From NCBI RefSeq assembly GCF_010728325.1, contig NZ_AP022570.1, positions 1,488,001-1,552,000 on the forward strand: DNA of 64,000 nucleotides. Reading direction: 5' to 3'. The notes below the pieces were generated by a model. It had not been told where the DNA came from. It saw nothing but the letters and a program-made list of their open reading frames with translations, and did no database searches. This document shows positions 16,175 to 26,432 of this stretch, one piece after another. The stretch comes from Mycolicibacterium poriferae (GTDB lineage Bacteria > Actinomycetota > Actinomycetes > Mycobacteriales > Mycobacteriaceae). The position numbers and the translations under genes are program-made. The first letter of the stretch is position 1, and every line of letters starts with the position of its first letter.

Positions 16175-16237
16175 CGTTGAGGCTGCGTCCACGGCGGAGT
16201 CTCCTCGCACTTTCCCGCAGTGGCTGCAGTCTCAACG
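16175..16237 (+). repeat. 63-bp intergenic hairpin repeat, copy 6
   Basis: Ends CGTTGAGGCTGCG and GCAGTCTCAACG; inner stem CCACGGCGG / CCGCAGTGG. First of a pair separated by 20 bp. Core CCTCGCACTT on the plus strand. Confidence 0.9.
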
Positions 16238-16257
16238 CCAAGGTTTCGCGGTGGAAT

Positions 16258-16320
16258 CGTTGAGGCTGCGTCCACGGCGGAGTCCTCTCGCACTTTGCCG
16301 CAGCCAACGCAGTCTCAACG
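16258..16320 (+). repeat. 63-bp intergenic hairpin repeat, copy 7
   Basis: Left half identical to copy 6 for 27 bp, right half different (GCCGCAGCCAACG). It ends directly against the stop codon of the minus-strand TetR gene at 16321, with no spacer. Confidence 0.9.
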
Positions 16321-16887
16321 TCAGGAGGCGACGGCGTTGAAGACGAGGTCGGCCACTGTGCGGCAGTAGGCGTGATCGACCGGCTCACCGGTGTAGAGGG
16401 CGCGCATGTTGATCGGGGCGAACAGCAGCTCCAGGGCGGTGGTGTGCTCGACACCGGCGCGGATCTCGCCGCGCTGCCGAGCGCGGTCGAAGACCACCGC
16501 GAGGCGGGCCGCCCGATGGCGCCAGGCGGTCTGCCGCACCTCGAGGCTGGCCAGGAACTGGTCGGCGATCAGATGCCCTCCGTGCAGCTTGCGCCCGGCC
16601 TCCGAAGTGACCATCTCGGCCATCCGCACCGCAAGTTGGAACAGGTCCTCGCGCAGCGACCCCGTGTCGGGCAGCGGTGAGTCGTCACCGGGGCGACTGG
16701 CCAACGCATCGAGCACCAGGCTCTCCGGATCGGGCCAATGCCGTTGGATCTCCTCGGCGTCGAGCCCGTGTCGGTGCGCCATCGCGCCCAGGTTGAACCG
16801 GTCGATGCCCCAGCGCGCCAGCTCGTCGTGCACCGCCGCGACGATCGTGGCCCGTTGCGCCTCATCCAAGGGCTGCTCCACAGTCAC
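16321..16887 (-). CDS. TetR-family regulator
   Basis: 188-aa TetR-like regulator. The DNA-binding part is somewhat divergent (QRATIVAAVHDELARWGIDRF, NLGAMAHRHGLDAEEIQRHW), the C-terminal domain ends EPVDHAYCRTVADLVFNAVA. GTG 16887 is chosen because GGGGAGGGGAAG precedes it at 2-3 bp. No obvious palindrome near the gene and no adjacent operon identifies a target. Its stop codon abuts repeat copy 7. Confidence 0.8.
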   Translation of the reverse strand: MTVEQPLDEAQRATIVAAVHDELARWGIDRFNLGAMAHRHGLDAEEIQRHWPDPESLVLDALASRPGDDSPLPDTGSLREDLFQLAVRMAEMVTSEAGRKLHGGHLIADQFLASLEVRQTAWRHRAARLAVVFDRARQRGEIRAGVEHTTALELLFAPINMRALYTGEPVDHAYCRTVADLVFNAVAS

Positions 16888-17034
16888 GGCTTCCCCTCCC
16901 CGGTGGGCCTGCGGTCCGCAAATTATCGGACGCGACGATTCCAGCAAACGTATCGACGACCAGCGTACAGGCCCGAAAACACCCCTCGGCGCGCCGATTA
17001 CACGCTTGCGTGCGCCAACCAGAAGCCCGCACTC

Positions 17035-17119
17035 ACCACAGCCCCGCGGGAACTGACCAGAGCCCGCGGGAATTCACGACACCCGCCGGCCGGAACTGAC
17101 TACACGCCCGCGGGGACCC
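17035..17119. repeat. Degenerate 20-23 bp tandem repeat
   Basis: Four imperfect units of 21, 20, 23 and 21 bp, each beginning ACnACA/ACCAGA and containing CCCGCGGG or a relative, then GAACTG/GAATTC. Further decayed units may start at 16998. It overlaps the stop of mksB (17100) and fills the space where a jetD/mksG gene would be expected. The rest of 16888-17034 holds nothing I can name. Confidence 0.6.
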
Positions 17120-20100
17120 GGGCCGCAGTCACCGACATCTCCCGGCGCAGTTCACCGAACTCCGCGATCGACCGGGTCGCCACCGTGGCCACCGGACGCG
17201 CGTTGCGCCCGGTCGCCTCGGTCTTGGACACCATCACCACGCTGTCGATGTACGGCTGGATCGTCGTCGCGTTCTGCACCGTCGCCACGATCACCAACTG
17301 GAAGCCGAACTTGCGGAACGCCTGCAGTGCCTGCTGCGCGAACTGCGGATCAGACTTGGAGAACGCCTCGTCGAGCATCAGCTGCGCGAAAACCGGCGTG
17401 TTGTCCGAACTGTCAGGCGCTGCGAGGTTGAAGCTCAACGCACCGGCCAGACAGAACGCCATCAGCTTCTCCTGCTCGCCACCCGAGTTGTCGCCTGCGT
17501 TGCTGTGGGTGCGGATCAACTCCTCAGAGGCGATGTCCCACTCGGCGCAGTCGAACGTGAACCGGTTGCGCACGTCCAGCGCATCGCGTGTCCAGGCCCG
17601 GTCCTCGGGTGCGGTGGACGCCAACCGGTTTCGCAGCCGCAGAATGTCGGCGTACTGATCGAGGATGGCCTGCTTGTCGCCCAGTCCGACCTCGGCGATG
17701 CGCCGGGAGATCGCCCGCACGATCTCGGTCAGCTCCGACACCGCCGCCAGCGCCCGCGGGGTGGCCCGTAACGTCAACCGGGTGCCGCGGTTGAACTCCA
17801 CCGCACCCAGACCGGTGTTCACCCGGTCGATCTGGTCACTGATGCGCCGAGCCTCCTGTTCGGCCACCCGGTGCAGCGTCAGGATCGCGTCAGGCGCCTG
17901 CTCGGTGACCAGCCGCATCATCCGCTCGTAGGCCTCGGGCAGTTCACGCTCGTCGATGTGCCGGCACAGCGCGACATAGTCGTGGACGCGTTCGTCGAAG
18001 TTGCTGCTGTCGTTGGGAATTGCGTCCGGGAACGTCGTGTCGAACGTGTTCAGGATGCGCGCCAGCTCGTCGTAGGACCGGCGCCGGCTTTCCCTGAGCT
18101 GCTCGCGCTCACGCTTGATCGCGGCGAACAGGGCTTCCCTGTGTGGCTCGGGTTCCAGCACCTCCAGCGGTACCGGCACCATTGCGGTATAGCGGCGCAG
18201 CAGGTCCGTCAGCGGCTCCGACACGAACGCCGGGGAGAGCCGCTCGGAGAGCTCCAGCAACCGGGTGCGCCGGGTGTCCAGATCCTCGCGGCGGGTCTGG
18301 ATCGCCCCGCGCCGGGTCATCAACTTCTGGATCTGCTCCCAGCATTCGTCGGCGCGCGCGTTCAGTGCCTCGATGTCGGGGTGCTCGGCCAGCAGCAGCT
18401 CGTACTGCTCGCGCAGCCGGTCGGCGTGCCCGTCGGCGGTCTCGGAGTCGATCTGGCTCCACTGCGGATACTGATCACAGATCGCCTTGGCCGCGGTCGC
18501 CCGGTCGCGCCACTGCTGACGCTGCGCGGCGATGTCGTCGGCGGACCGCCGCGCGCTCTGGTAGGCGTCCTCGGCGGCGGCCAGGTCGACGGTCAGGGCG
18601 TTGATCTTGGCCGACACGTCACCCTGGTACAGGTAGTCGGACTGCTTGAGCGGACGCCGGTCGTCCTTGACCGCCAACCGGTCGGAATCCTTGTACAGGC
18701 CGGTGTCGGTGACCGCGCGGCGGAACCGCGCGAACACGTCGGGGGTGTCGACACACAGGTGATCACCGGCCGCGGCGACGACATCCGCGGCCTCCGCCGC
18801 GCACGGATGGGCTGGGTCGACGACGAAGAGCTTGCCCGCCAACGTATTCGGTTCCAGCGGCGCGGGCTCGGCGCCCAGCGACTTGGCCCGCACGTGGTGC
18901 AGCGCCAGCCGTCCGCGCATGTTGGTCTCGTTGACGAAGCGCAGCACCGCCGCCCAGTGCTCGTCGGGCACCAGCAGCCGCAGCCCCACGCCGCGCAGCA
19001 CCTTCTCCACCGCGACGCGCCAGCGGGTCTGGTCGGCGCGCAGGTCCATCAGCTCGGCCACATACGGCAGGGCCGACGCGTCGACCCCGAGGGCCGCGCA
19101 GACTTGGTCGCGCATCGTCAGCGCGAACTCCGGCAGTGCCGACCCGACCTGCTCGACGCGGCGTAGCTCCTTGGCGGCGTCGTCGCGGGCGATGCGGGCG
19201 GCCTTCTGGGCGTACTCGGCGTCGGTGGAGGCCTCCCGGTTGCGCTCCACCCGGGCCAGCAGCTCGGCAGCCTTGGTGAGCAACTCCTCACGCAGGTTCC
19301 AGAACTCCTCGGCGCTGCCGGGCACCTCCAACCCCTGCGCGAGGACGAGGTCCTCGTAGGCGCTGCGCCGCCGCGACACCTGCTCGGCCTCGGTCTCGGC
19401 CGCGGCGACCTGGGACTGCAGCGGTCCGATGCTCGCGCTGGAACCGCTGATCTGGGCGTTGATCGAATCCGCCTCGGCCTTAGCCAGATTCAGTGCGCGC
19501 ATGACGTCCTCGTCTTCGTTGTCGAGCTGGTCGATGGCCGTGTCGAGCTCGGTGATCTGGGCGGGGCACTGCGCCACACGCACGTGGTCAGTGAACGCCC
19601 GCACCATGGGCGCATCCACCAGGTCGATGATGCCCAGATCGGAGGACTCCGAGGCGTAGCGGTGCTGGATGGCCTCGATGTCGCCGAGGATCTTGCGTTT
19701 GCGCTGCGCGACGGCCAGCAGCTCGCGGGCCTCCACCAGCGGGTCGATCTGTTTGAGTGCCTCGGGCAGCCGGGCCAGGCTGTCGGGTTCGTCGAGCATG
19801 AACTCGCGGACGAACTGCTCCAGGCCGCCGACGCTCTTGAGGGATTTGGCCTTGCCGAGCAGCTGCTGGGCGGCGTCGGAGGCGCGGATACCGATCGTGG
19901 CGTACAGCTGGGCCAGATACTGTGACTCCACCTTGGTGGTGAACCGCCAGTCGCCCTCCTTGAAGACGCCGGTGTCGAATCGCCCTGCCGCCCAACGGTT
20001 GCAGATGTCCTCGATGTCGAGGTCACCGTCACCGAGCACGAAGCGGCTCGACGAGTCGTTGCGCGACTCCCCGGTCAGCCACTTCAGGACCAGCCCCGTC

Positions 20101-20465
20101 ACCGAGCGTCCGGTGTCGCCGGTGTAGGTGACGGCGACCGCCGACCAGGCGGTGCCGTCGCCGCGCAGGTACATCACCCGGCTGGTGCCACCGTCGCTGC
20201 GCTGCCCCCACGCCCCGCGCACGTACTTGTCGACGGTGCGCCGGCCCGCGCTCGACCCGGCGGCCGTGTTGTCACCCGAAGCGTTGAAGTTGCGCCGGTT
20301 GAACGGCAGGAAACCCAGCGAGATGGCATCCAGCAGAGAGGATTTACCGCTGCCCGAGGCGCCGGCGATGAGCGCGCCGCCGCTGCTGAACGGGATCGAG
20401 TGATACCCGTCGAACACCCCCCAGTTGATGACCTGCAGCCGCGACAGATGGAATTGTTCAGTCAT
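17100..20465 (-). CDS. mksB: MksB/JetC SMC-like condensin ATPase
   Basis: 1,121-aa SMC-like ATPase of the MukB/MksB/JetC type. Walker [10 protein letters not shown] at residues 35-43, long coiled-coil middle, ABC signature SGGEQEK at about residue 993 and Walker B LMLDEAF at about 1027, followed by VIVATVQN. In Wadjet (JetABCD) and MksBEFG systems this subunit loads on DNA by loop extrusion and, with the JetD/MksG nuclease, cleaves small circular plasmids; without it MksBEF acts as a chromosome condensin. ATG 20465 overlaps the mksE stop by 8 bp. No nuclease gene follows. Also known in mycobacteria from the Ept plasmid-restriction locus. Confidence 0.9.
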   Translation of the reverse strand: MTEQFHLSRLQVINWGVFDGYHSIPFSSGGALIAGASGSGKSSLLDAISLGFLPFNRRNFNASGDNTAAGSSAGRRTVDKYVRGAWGQRSDGGTSRVMYLRGDGTAWSAVAVTYTGDTGRSVTGLVLKWLTGESRNDSSSRFVLGDGDLDIEDICNRWAAGRFDTGVFKEGDWRFTTKVESQYLAQLYATIGIRASDAAQQLLGKAKSLKSVGGLEQFVREFMLDEPDSLARLPEALKQIDPLVEARELLAVAQRKRKILGDIEAIQHRYASESSDLGIIDLVDAPMVRAFTDHVRVAQCPAQITELDTAIDQLDNEDEDVMRALNLAKAEADSINAQISGSSASIGPLQSQVAAAETEAEQVSRRRSAYEDLVLAQGLEVPGSAEEFWNLREELLTKAAELLARVERNREASTDAEYAQKAARIARDDAAKELRRVEQVGSALPEFALTMRDQVCAALGVDASALPYVAELMDLRADQTRWRVAVEKVLRGVGLRLLVPDEHWAAVLRFVNETNMRGRLALHHVRAKSLGAEPAPLEPNTLAGKLFVVDPAHPCAAEAADVVAAAGDHLCVDTPDVFARFRRAVTDTGLYKDSDRLAVKDDRRPLKQSDYLYQGDVSAKINALTVDLAAAEDAYQSARRSADDIAAQRQQWRDRATAAKAICDQYPQWSQIDSETADGHADRLREQYELLLAEHPDIEALNARADECWEQIQKLMTRRGAIQTRREDLDTRRTRLLELSERLSPAFVSEPLTDLLRRYTAMVPVPLEVLEPEPHREALFAAIKREREQLRESRRRSYDELARILNTFDTTFPDAIPNDSSNFDERVHDYVALCRHIDERELPEAYERMMRLVTEQAPDAILTLHRVAEQEARRISDQIDRVNTGLGAVEFNRGTRLTLRATPRALAAVSELTEIVRAISRRIAEVGLGDKQAILDQYADILRLRNRLASTAPEDRAWTRDALDVRNRFTFDCAEWDIASEELIRTHSNAGDNSGGEQEKLMAFCLAGALSFNLAAPDSSDNTPVFAQLMLDEAFSKSDPQFAQQALQAFRKFGFQLVIVATVQNATTIQPYIDSVVMVSKTEATGRNARPVATVATRSIAEFGELRREMSVTAARVPAGV

Positions 20466-21249
20466 CGAGTTCGACCTCTCCGGTGTCGTCGGCCGGTGCG
20501 CCACCACGGGCGAGCAGTTCGAACTGCTGCTGCAGCTCGGTGATCACCGAGGCCGTCATGATCGCGCTGATCACCGGGCTGATGGTGTAGCTGTCCTCGT
20601 CGTCGCGGCTGCGACGCAGGATCTCCAGCCCGGTCAGGCGTGCGATCGCGGCGTCGATGCGGGCGGTGAACGTGACCGCGTCGCGGTCGGTGTCGTTGAG
20701 CACGCCGGAGAACAGCCCGTGCATCTCCTCGCGGCTGATCAGCACCCGCTGCCCGCCGGCGGCGCGCATCATCTGCGCCAGGTGCAGCGCGAGGATCGAG
20801 TCGTAGGTTCCCAGCGGTTCGCGGCGTAACAGCTTGATGCCCTTGGCGGATTCGTAGCGGGCCTGTTCGACGAACGCGACGTCGGTGCCGTCGACCACCC
20901 GCAGCAGCAGGTCCAGTTCGGAGAGTCGGACGCTGAGCTGGTTGCGGTACTCCAACACCCAGGCGTAGATGTCGGCGTCGTTCTCGGCACTGACGTAGCG
21001 GCGGGTCAGCAGGTGCTGCAGGGCCCAGCAGGCCCGGTCCGGGAGTTCGGAGACGTCGCCGTCGAACCGGGGCCGCCGCTGCGCCGGCGGGCGGGCGTTC
21101 TGGTCGACCTGCGGCAGGTCGGAAAAGCCCCTGTAGTCGATGGATTCGGTGTCAATGGACCCGGCGTGGACGGACTCGGTGCCGGCGGACTCGGCGCCTG
21201 CGGACTGGGTGCCTGCGGACTCGGTGCCGGCGGACTGATCGGTGCTCAT
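20458..21249 (-). CDS. mksE: MksE/JetB condensin subunit (DUF4194)
   Basis: 263-aa DUF4194 protein, the KITE-like subunit of Mks/Jet condensins that bridges kleisin and SMC. Family core: [64 protein letters not shown]. The N-terminal 35 residues are an unusual Ser-Ala-Gly-Thr-Glu repeat encoded by a 15-bp tandem repeat at 21142-21231, probably disordered. ATG 21249 overlaps the mksF stop as ATGA and its own end overlaps mksB by 8 bp, so the three subunits are tightly coupled. Confidence 0.88.
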   Translation of the reverse strand: MSTDQSAGTESAGTQSAGAESAGTESVHAGSIDTESIDYRGFSDLPQVDQNARPPAQRRPRFDGDVSELPDRACWALQHLLTRRYVSAENDADIYAWVLEYRNQLSVRLSELDLLLRVVDGTDVAFVEQARYESAKGIKLLRREPLGTYDSILALHLAQMMRAAGGQRVLISREEMHGLFSGVLNDTDRDAVTFTARIDAAIARLTGLEILRRSRDDEDSYTISPVISAIMTASVITELQQQFELLARGGAPADDTGEVELDD

Positions 21250-22697
21250 GTACTGGCTCCCACGAGGGCGGTGATCGGTTCGGTGAACATCAGCTTCGGC
21301 ACGGCGATCTCGCGGTCGCGCCCGTCGAGGGACCGGAACCGCACCGTGGTGGACTCCCGAACCGATTCGGCGGCAGGCTGTTTGAGCGCCCATGACCACA
21401 ACACGATGACGTGCCCGAGGTAGGCGGACTCCAACAGCGCCACCGCGTCGGGCAACGACACCGGGCCGCGGTGCAGGGCCGTGTTGAGCATCTGCGACAT
21501 CGCGGGCGCGTCGACCTGCGTGGTCAGCGCCGCGAAACTGGCCAGGTCGACCTGCCCGTCGGCGGGCCGCGCCGGCTTGGGGGCCGACAGGTCGCCGATC
21601 TTGAAGCTCAGCGCGCCCACCGAGCTGATCGCGTGACGGGCCAGCGGCACGTCGAGGTCGAGCCGGGAGTCGGTCAGCGAAGTCTTCAGCAACGCCCGCG
21701 CGGAGCCGAGCGCCTCGTTGAGCTGGCGGGCCACCCCGCGGCTCTGCTCGAGCGTGCCGAACGCGGTGAACCGCTTGACCCGTTGCGCGCAGCGCTGCTG
21801 AATGCGTTCCACCTCGTCGATCTGGTGACCGACCAGCTCGAAGAAGCCCGCCATCACCTTGCGCAGGGCTGGGTCCAGCGCGGGCAGCGCGTCGGCGACC
21901 GCGGCGACGTCGGCCTCGAACTCGGCGCGCTGGTCGGGGTCGTTGATCATCCGCAGGAACGCGCGGTGGCTGTCGCGGCCCTGCGAGTCCCACGCGGCCT
22001 GGTAGTCGGCGTACATCTGACGCTGACGGTCGCGGTACTCGGTGTTGGTGTCGATCGGCTCGTCCAGCGCCGCGGTGGCCTGCTCGATCATCGTGCCGTA
22101 CTGGCCGATGTCGGTGATCAGACGTTCCATCTGCAGCGCGATCGCGCGGGCCTCGTCGTAGCAGTCGGTGGGGTCCGGGTCGGGTCGCTCACCGGCGTCC
22201 AGCTGGTCGAGTTCGCTGTGCAGGGCCGCGATCTCGGCCTCGATGTGCTTGCGGATGCGGGCCGGGTCGTTGTCCACCCGCACCGCCACCTGCTTGAGCC
22301 GCGAGGCGATGCCGTGAATGGAGCCGCCCGTGGCGATGGTGTCGTTGCGGCGCATCCCGCGGACGAAGTCCAGCGCCCGGCGGGCGTCCTGGGTGAGGTA
22401 GCAGACGTTCTGGTCGCTGCGCTCGTCGACGATGCGGTGCAGCCAGCCCTGGCTGGCCCACGACTTGATCAACGCCAGGCCGGACTGTCCGTCGGGATGA
22501 CCCACGTCGTCCAGGTCGCGTTCCAGGCGGATCACCAGCTCGGTCTCGGGGATCACGCCGTCGGCCAGGTGACGTTCCATCAGCGTCGCGTAGAGCCCCA
22601 GGTTGTGGGTGGCCAGCAGCCGGATCGCCCGGGATCCCTGCAGGTCACGGTTGTGGTCGAGCAGCTCAGCAACCGACGGCTGGGCGGTGTCGTGCAC
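21246..22697 (-). CDS. mksF: MksF/JetA condensin kleisin subunit (DUF3375)
   Basis: 483-aa DUF3375 protein, the MukF-like kleisin of Mks/Jet systems. N-terminal winged-helix region ([49 protein letters not shown]) and a helical middle ([20 protein letters not shown]) are typical. GTG 22697 is chosen because GAGGAG lies 4 bp upstream; longer readings run into the 63-bp repeat. First gene of the mksFEB operon. In Jet order A-B-C-D the fourth gene, jetD, would be downstream of mksB but is absent. Confidence 0.88.
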   Translation of the reverse strand: MHDTAQPSVAELLDHNRDLQGSRAIRLLATHNLGLYATLMERHLADGVIPETELVIRLERDLDDVGHPDGQSGLALIKSWASQGWLHRIVDERSDQNVCYLTQDARRALDFVRGMRRNDTIATGGSIHGIASRLKQVAVRVDNDPARIRKHIEAEIAALHSELDQLDAGERPDPDPTDCYDEARAIALQMERLITDIGQYGTMIEQATAALDEPIDTNTEYRDRQRQMYADYQAAWDSQGRDSHRAFLRMINDPDQRAEFEADVAAVADALPALDPALRKVMAGFFELVGHQIDEVERIQQRCAQRVKRFTAFGTLEQSRGVARQLNEALGSARALLKTSLTDSRLDLDVPLARHAISSVGALSFKIGDLSAPKPARPADGQVDLASFAALTTQVDAPAMSQMLNTALHRGPVSLPDAVALLESAYLGHVIVLWSWALKQPAAESVRESTTVRFRSLDGRDREIAVPKLMFTEPITALVGAST

Positions 22698-22819
22698 GGG
22701 GCTCCTCGATGCAACTGGCGTCTTCGTCGGACGGTCCAAGATAGGCCACCGCGCCGACAGTCCAGGCCGGGGGAGGGGCGGTTCTTTCGACCCTACTGGT
22801 GCCGCGGGTGGGCCTCGTG

Positions 22820-22882
22820 CATCGAGACTGCGCTGGCGACGGAAAAGTGCGAGAAGACGCCGTCGTGAGTCCAGTCTCAACG
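22820..22882 (-). repeat. 63-bp intergenic hairpin repeat, copy 8 (opposite orientation)
   Basis: The only copy with the central CTCGCACTTT on the minus strand. Plus-strand ends CATCGAGACTGCG and CAGTCTCAACG. Inner stem CGACGG/CCGTCG shows paired changes relative to other copies. Lies 7 bp beyond the stop of the minus-strand TetR gene at 22890. Confidence 0.85.
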
Positions 22883-22889
22883 GAGAAGG

Positions 22890-23471
22890 TCAGGACAACC
22901 GGGAGTCCAGAATGCTCAGCGCCCGGTCCATCGCCGCCTCCGGCAGCGGAGTGTCCTGGGCGGTGAGGATGAGCACCCCCATGATCGCGCCGGCCATGAC
23001 CCGGCGCTCGGCCTCGTCGGCGGGACCGTCGGGGCGGCGCAGCAGCGCCTCGGTGAGCAGATCGGCCAGCGTCAGATACGCGGTGTAGAGCAACCCGCGC
23101 GCCTCGGGCACCTGATACAGAATCTGCTGGCCGGCGATCGCATCCTCGCGTTCTTCCGGCGACAGCGCCCCGTACACCTCGTTCACCGCGTGGTGGTAGG
23201 CCTGCACGTAGCTCAGGTGGCGGGGAGCGTTGGCGAAGGCCTCGACGGTCGGCGAGATGTGGTCGTCGGACAGCAACAGCGCTTCCTTGACGCCGAAGTA
23301 CCGGTACAAAGTGCGCGGTGAGACCTCGGCGGCGGCCGCGATCTGCTCGATCGTGGTCTCGGCGTAGCCCTGCTCGGTGAACAGGCGGAAGGCTTCGCGG
23401 CGGATCGCCAGGCGCGTCTGCATCTTCTTCCGCTCGCGCAAACCCTTCGATTCCGAATGGCTGACGCTCAT
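22890..23471 (-). CDS. TetR-family regulator
   Basis: 193-aa TetR regulator. KKMQTRLAIRREAFRLFTEQ, YAETTIEQIAAAAEVSPRTL and YRYFGVKEALLL form the DNA-binding domain; the C-terminal part is a helical ligand domain (LLYTAYLTLADLLTEALLRR). ATG 23471. Upstream of mksFEB on the same strand but separated from it by a 63-bp repeat and about 190 bp, so control of mksFEB is possible but not shown. A second TetR gene lies 43 bp upstream. Confidence 0.85.
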   Translation of the reverse strand: MSVSHSESKGLRERKKMQTRLAIRREAFRLFTEQGYAETTIEQIAAAAEVSPRTLYRYFGVKEALLLSDDHISPTVEAFANAPRHLSYVQAYHHAVNEVYGALSPEEREDAIAGQQILYQVPEARGLLYTAYLTLADLLTEALLRRPDGPADEAERRVMAGAIMGVLILTAQDTPLPEAAMDRALSILDSRLS

Positions 23472-23514
23472 AAGCGGGCGACGCTATCGGAAAAAGGCTG
23501 TTGCCGACACTGAT

Positions 23515-24120
23515 TCAGTGCAGCGACGCCGGCAATGCCCGCTCGGTGAACTCCACCAGCGGCTTCTCCAGCGCCAGGATGGCCTGGGCGTCGCCGTCGG
23601 CCAGCGCCCCGGTCACCAGCATCGAAATCGCCGCGACCAGCGCCTGGCAGGCGAACCTGTCGGCTTTGCTGCGGGCGGCGAACACCTCGGCCACACCGGC
23701 GACGAAGTCCTGCTGCAACTGCATGCGACGTCGCAGCGCCTCCGGCCCAGCGGCGTACACCTCGACCAGGTACAACCGGGCGGTCGGTGGGTCGGCGGCC
23801 AAGAAGTTCAGGTAGTTGGTGAGCATCGCACGGAATCGCGCCATCGGGCTGCCCAACACCGGTGTCGCCCGCAGACCGCCGAGGACGTTGCTCTGCATGC
23901 GGGCGTAACCGGCCATGAAGCAGTCCTGCTTGGACTCGAACTGTTGGTAGAACGTCGCGCGCGACACCCTGGCGTGTTTGATCAGGTCGCCGACCGTGGT
24001 GTTGCTGTAACCCTTCTCACCCATCACCACGGCGAGCGCCTTGAACAAGCGCTTCTGCTGATCGGCGGCCACCTCGTCGGGACTGAGGTGATGCCGGCCA
24101 GAACTCAGCCGCTCGTCCAC
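23515..24120 (-). CDS. TetR-family regulator
   Basis: 201-aa TetR regulator. DQQKRLFKALAVVMGEKGYS, NTTVGDLIKHARVSRATFYQ and FESKQDCFMAGY form the DNA-binding region. The C-terminal domain has a FLAADPPTARLYLVEVYAAG segment typical of TetR_C families in mycobacteria. GTG 24120 start. Two inverted repeats lie about 85-115 bp upstream and may be its operator. Targets unknown. Confidence 0.85.
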   Translation of the reverse strand: MDERLSSGRHHLSPDEVAADQQKRLFKALAVVMGEKGYSNTTVGDLIKHARVSRATFYQQFESKQDCFMAGYARMQSNVLGGLRATPVLGSPMARFRAMLTNYLNFLAADPPTARLYLVEVYAAGPEALRRRMQLQQDFVAGVAEVFAARSKADRFACQALVAAISMLVTGALADGDAQAILALEKPLVEFTERALPASLH

Positions 24121-24376
24121 CCGGCGCCCCCCTCGCTCGATGCAGGTCTCTGCATTACGACAATGCTAGGTGCGTCGCCCGTCGACGGGCGGCCGGGCCG
24201 GGCCGTTCGCGAACGCAGTTGTTCTTCGAGAACGTCAATGTTTATGTACTATCTCCCCGTGGCGTCGCTCGGCGCGTGGAGTACCGCAGCGAGGGGTCGA
24301 GTGAAGCCGCGACGCGTCGGGTTCTGGCGATGCCCCGTGGGGGAGTGGCACCGCCAGAACCTGACGATCACCCCGG
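24121..24376. other. Intergenic region with two adjacent inverted repeats
   Basis: CGTTCGCGAACG (24204-24215) is a perfect 12-bp palindrome, and GTTCTTCGAGAAC (24221-24233) has 5-bp arms. Both may be operator sites for the divergent-side TetR. Apart from these I see no gene or terminator in the region. Confidence 0.45.
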
Positions 24377-24679
24377 TCACGCCTTTTTCAGCATCCATGC
24401 CGGGATCCAGTGCATCACCAGGTCGCTCTTGGGGCCGTGGCTGACCGGATAGCTCACCAGACCCCACCAGTGGCCCTGCTCGCACATGCCCCACCGGGTC
24501 AGCTCGCCGCGCACCACCTTGTGCATCTGCAATCCGAACGGGTGGTAGCGGCCGTGGCTGTGCGGCTCACGGGGAAACAGGGCGACCAGGTCGACCAACA
24601 CATCCTGGGGTGGGTCGACCGCGCGGAAGACCACGGGGGTCGGCTGACCGCCGTGGCCGATGCTCTGCAGATCGCCCAC
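24377..24679 (-). CDS. Conserved hypothetical protein downstream of FAAL
   Basis: 100-aa soluble protein without a domain I recognise. It is rich in aromatic and His residues: LFPREPHSHGRYHPFGLQMH, RWGMCEQGHWWGLVSYPV, MHWIPAWMLKK. GTG 24679. It lies 19 bp downstream of the fatty acyl-AMP ligase gene on the same strand, so it is probably co-transcribed and linked to acyl-adenylate or lipid metabolism. That link is contextual only. Confidence 0.6.
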   Translation of the reverse strand: MGDLQSIGHGGQPTPVVFRAVDPPQDVLVDLVALFPREPHSHGRYHPFGLQMHKVVRGELTRWGMCEQGHWWGLVSYPVSHGPKSDLVMHWIPAWMLKKA

Positions 24680-24698
24680 GGTTCGATCATATGTTCGA

Positions 24699-26432
24699 CT
24701 ACGCCGGTGCGGCGTCCAACCGGCGGAACCCGTCGGAGTGGTACAGCTCCACGCAGGTCCCGCGGCGCACCTTCCCGCTGGTGGTCAGCGGCAACGACCC
24801 GGGACCGACCATCATCAGATCGTCGAGGCGGACGCTGTGGGTCTGGGACACCGCGGCCGTCACCTGTTGTTTGACGCTGTCCAGCACCTCGGCGTCGAGC
24901 TGCTTCTTCAGCTCGGCGATCACCACCAGCTTCTCGCTCGGATCGTCGGGAACCGACACCGCGGCGACCCGGCCCCCGGTCAGCTCCTGCACCGTGGCCT
25001 CGATGTCGTCGGGGTAGTGGTTGCGGCCGTCGACGATCAGCAGATCCTTGATCCGTCCGACGATGAACAGTTCCTCGTCGAAGAGGACCCCGAGGTCTCC
25101 GGTGCGCAGCCACGGACCCTTGGGGGTGCCCTCGCTGGTCTGGGCCAGCTGGCCGGCGAACAGCTCCTCGGTCAGCTGCGGGTTGTGCCAGTAGCCGCCG
25201 GCCACGTGCGGGCCGTGCAGCCAGACCTCACCGATGGTGCCCGCCGGGGCCTCCACGCGCGTCTGCGGATCGACCACCCGCACCGTCGTCGAACGCGGTA
25301 CCCCGAGGCCGATGTGCTCGGAGCCGGCACCCTCGGCGCACGGCTGCGCGCGGCCGGCGGCCAGCTCGTCATAGTCGAATCGCACCGACGTCGGGGCGCG
25401 CCCGCCGGCCGACGACGTGACATACACGGTGGCCTCGGCCAATCCGTAGGACGGCCGCATCGCCGCCTCCGGCAGACCGTACGGGCCGAACCGGTCGTTG
25501 AACCGTCGCACCGTCGCGCCGTGCACGCGCTCGGCACCGTTGATCATCACCACGACGCCGCTGAGGTCCAACCCGGCCAGGTCCTCGTCCTTGGTGCGCT
25601 TGACCGCCAGCTCGTAGGCGAAGTTCGGCGCGGCGGTGAACGTGTGCGGGTTCAGGGCCAGCTGCTGGATCCAGCGGGCCGGCTTCTGCATGAACGCCAC
25701 CGGGGTCATCAGCACCGTGCTGCGTCCCATCCGCATCCCGAGGAACACCCCGACCAGCAGACCCATATCGTGATACAGCGGCAGCCACGTCACCACCGTC
25801 AGGTCGGCGGGCGGCTCGTCGTACGCCTCGAAAAAGTCCGGCAGGATCTGTTCCATGTTCTCGAAGATGTTCTGATGGGTCACCACCACCCCGGCCGGTC
25901 GGCGCGTCGACCCCGACGTGTACTGGATGTAGCCCGCCTTCGGCAGCGCGACCGGTGCCGGCGGCTTGGCCGGGGAGTCGAAGTCCAGCGTGTCGACCTC
26001 GATGAACTTCGGTGCGTGCGAACGCGATTCGACCTGGCCGTACTTGCGGACGTCCTCGATCACGTCCGAGGTGGTCAGCACCGCCACCGGGGTGGCGTCG
26101 GCCATCACCCCCGATACCCGCTCGTCGTGCTGGCGGAACATCGGCATCGACAGCGGCACGGCCACGAAGCCGGCCTGGATGGCGCCCAGGAAGGCGACCA
26201 CATAGTCGAGGCTCTGCGGCGCCAGGATCACCGCGCGGTCACCGGGCGCACCCAGCTTGCTCAGCTTCTCGGCGACGATCTGGACCCGCTCGTGCACCTC
26301 GGACCACGTCAGGCTCTCTGCGGCGCCGGCCGGGTCGTACTCGTAGTCGATGAACGTGTAGGCGACGTCATCGGGCTGTGCCTGCGCGCGGGCGGCGAGT
26401 GCTGCGGGGATGGACGTGGCGATCGGGGGCAT
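24699..26432 (-). CDS. Fatty acyl-AMP ligase (FadD, FAAL type)
   Basis: 577-aa adenylate-forming enzyme. P-loop-like A3 motif YTSGSTRRPAGVVVTHQN, WLPLYHDMGL, SYGLAEATVYV and LRTGDLG are the adenylation motifs; PDFFEAYDEPPADLTVVTWL and the overall reading match mycobacterial FAALs, which make acyl-AMP for transfer to polyketide synthases. The arginine pair in STRRPAG replaces the more common STRTPAG. No PKS gene is adjacent, so its acceptor lies elsewhere; only the 100-aa protein is downstream. ATG 26432 (MPPIATSIPAALAARA) fits the family start. Confidence 0.88.
   Translation of the reverse strand: MPPIATSIPAALAARAQAQPDDVAYTFIDYEYDPAGAAESLTWSEVHERVQIVAEKLSKLGAPGDRAVILAPQSLDYVVAFLGAIQAGFVAVPLSMPMFRQHDERVSGVMADATPVAVLTTSDVIEDVRKYGQVESRSHAPKFIEVDTLDFDSPAKPPAPVALPKAGYIQYTSGSTRRPAGVVVTHQNIFENMEQILPDFFEAYDEPPADLTVVTWLPLYHDMGLLVGVFLGMRMGRSTVLMTPVAFMQKPARWIQQLALNPHTFTAAPNFAYELAVKRTKDEDLAGLDLSGVVVMINGAERVHGATVRRFNDRFGPYGLPEAAMRPSYGLAEATVYVTSSAGGRAPTSVRFDYDELAAGRAQPCAEGAGSEHIGLGVPRSTTVRVVDPQTRVEAPAGTIGEVWLHGPHVAGGYWHNPQLTEELFAGQLAQTSEGTPKGPWLRTGDLGVLFDEELFIVGRIKDLLIVDGRNHYPDDIEATVQELTGGRVAAVSVPDDPSEKLVVIAELKKQLDAEVLDSVKQQVTAAVSQTHSVRLDDLMMVGPGSLPLTTSGKVRRGTCVELYHSDGFRRLDAAPA

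Noticed and set aside
24699..26432. FAAL as part of a polyketide lipid cluster
   Set aside because: No PKS, PapA or MmpL gene is adjacent; the type III PKS operon is 35 kb away.
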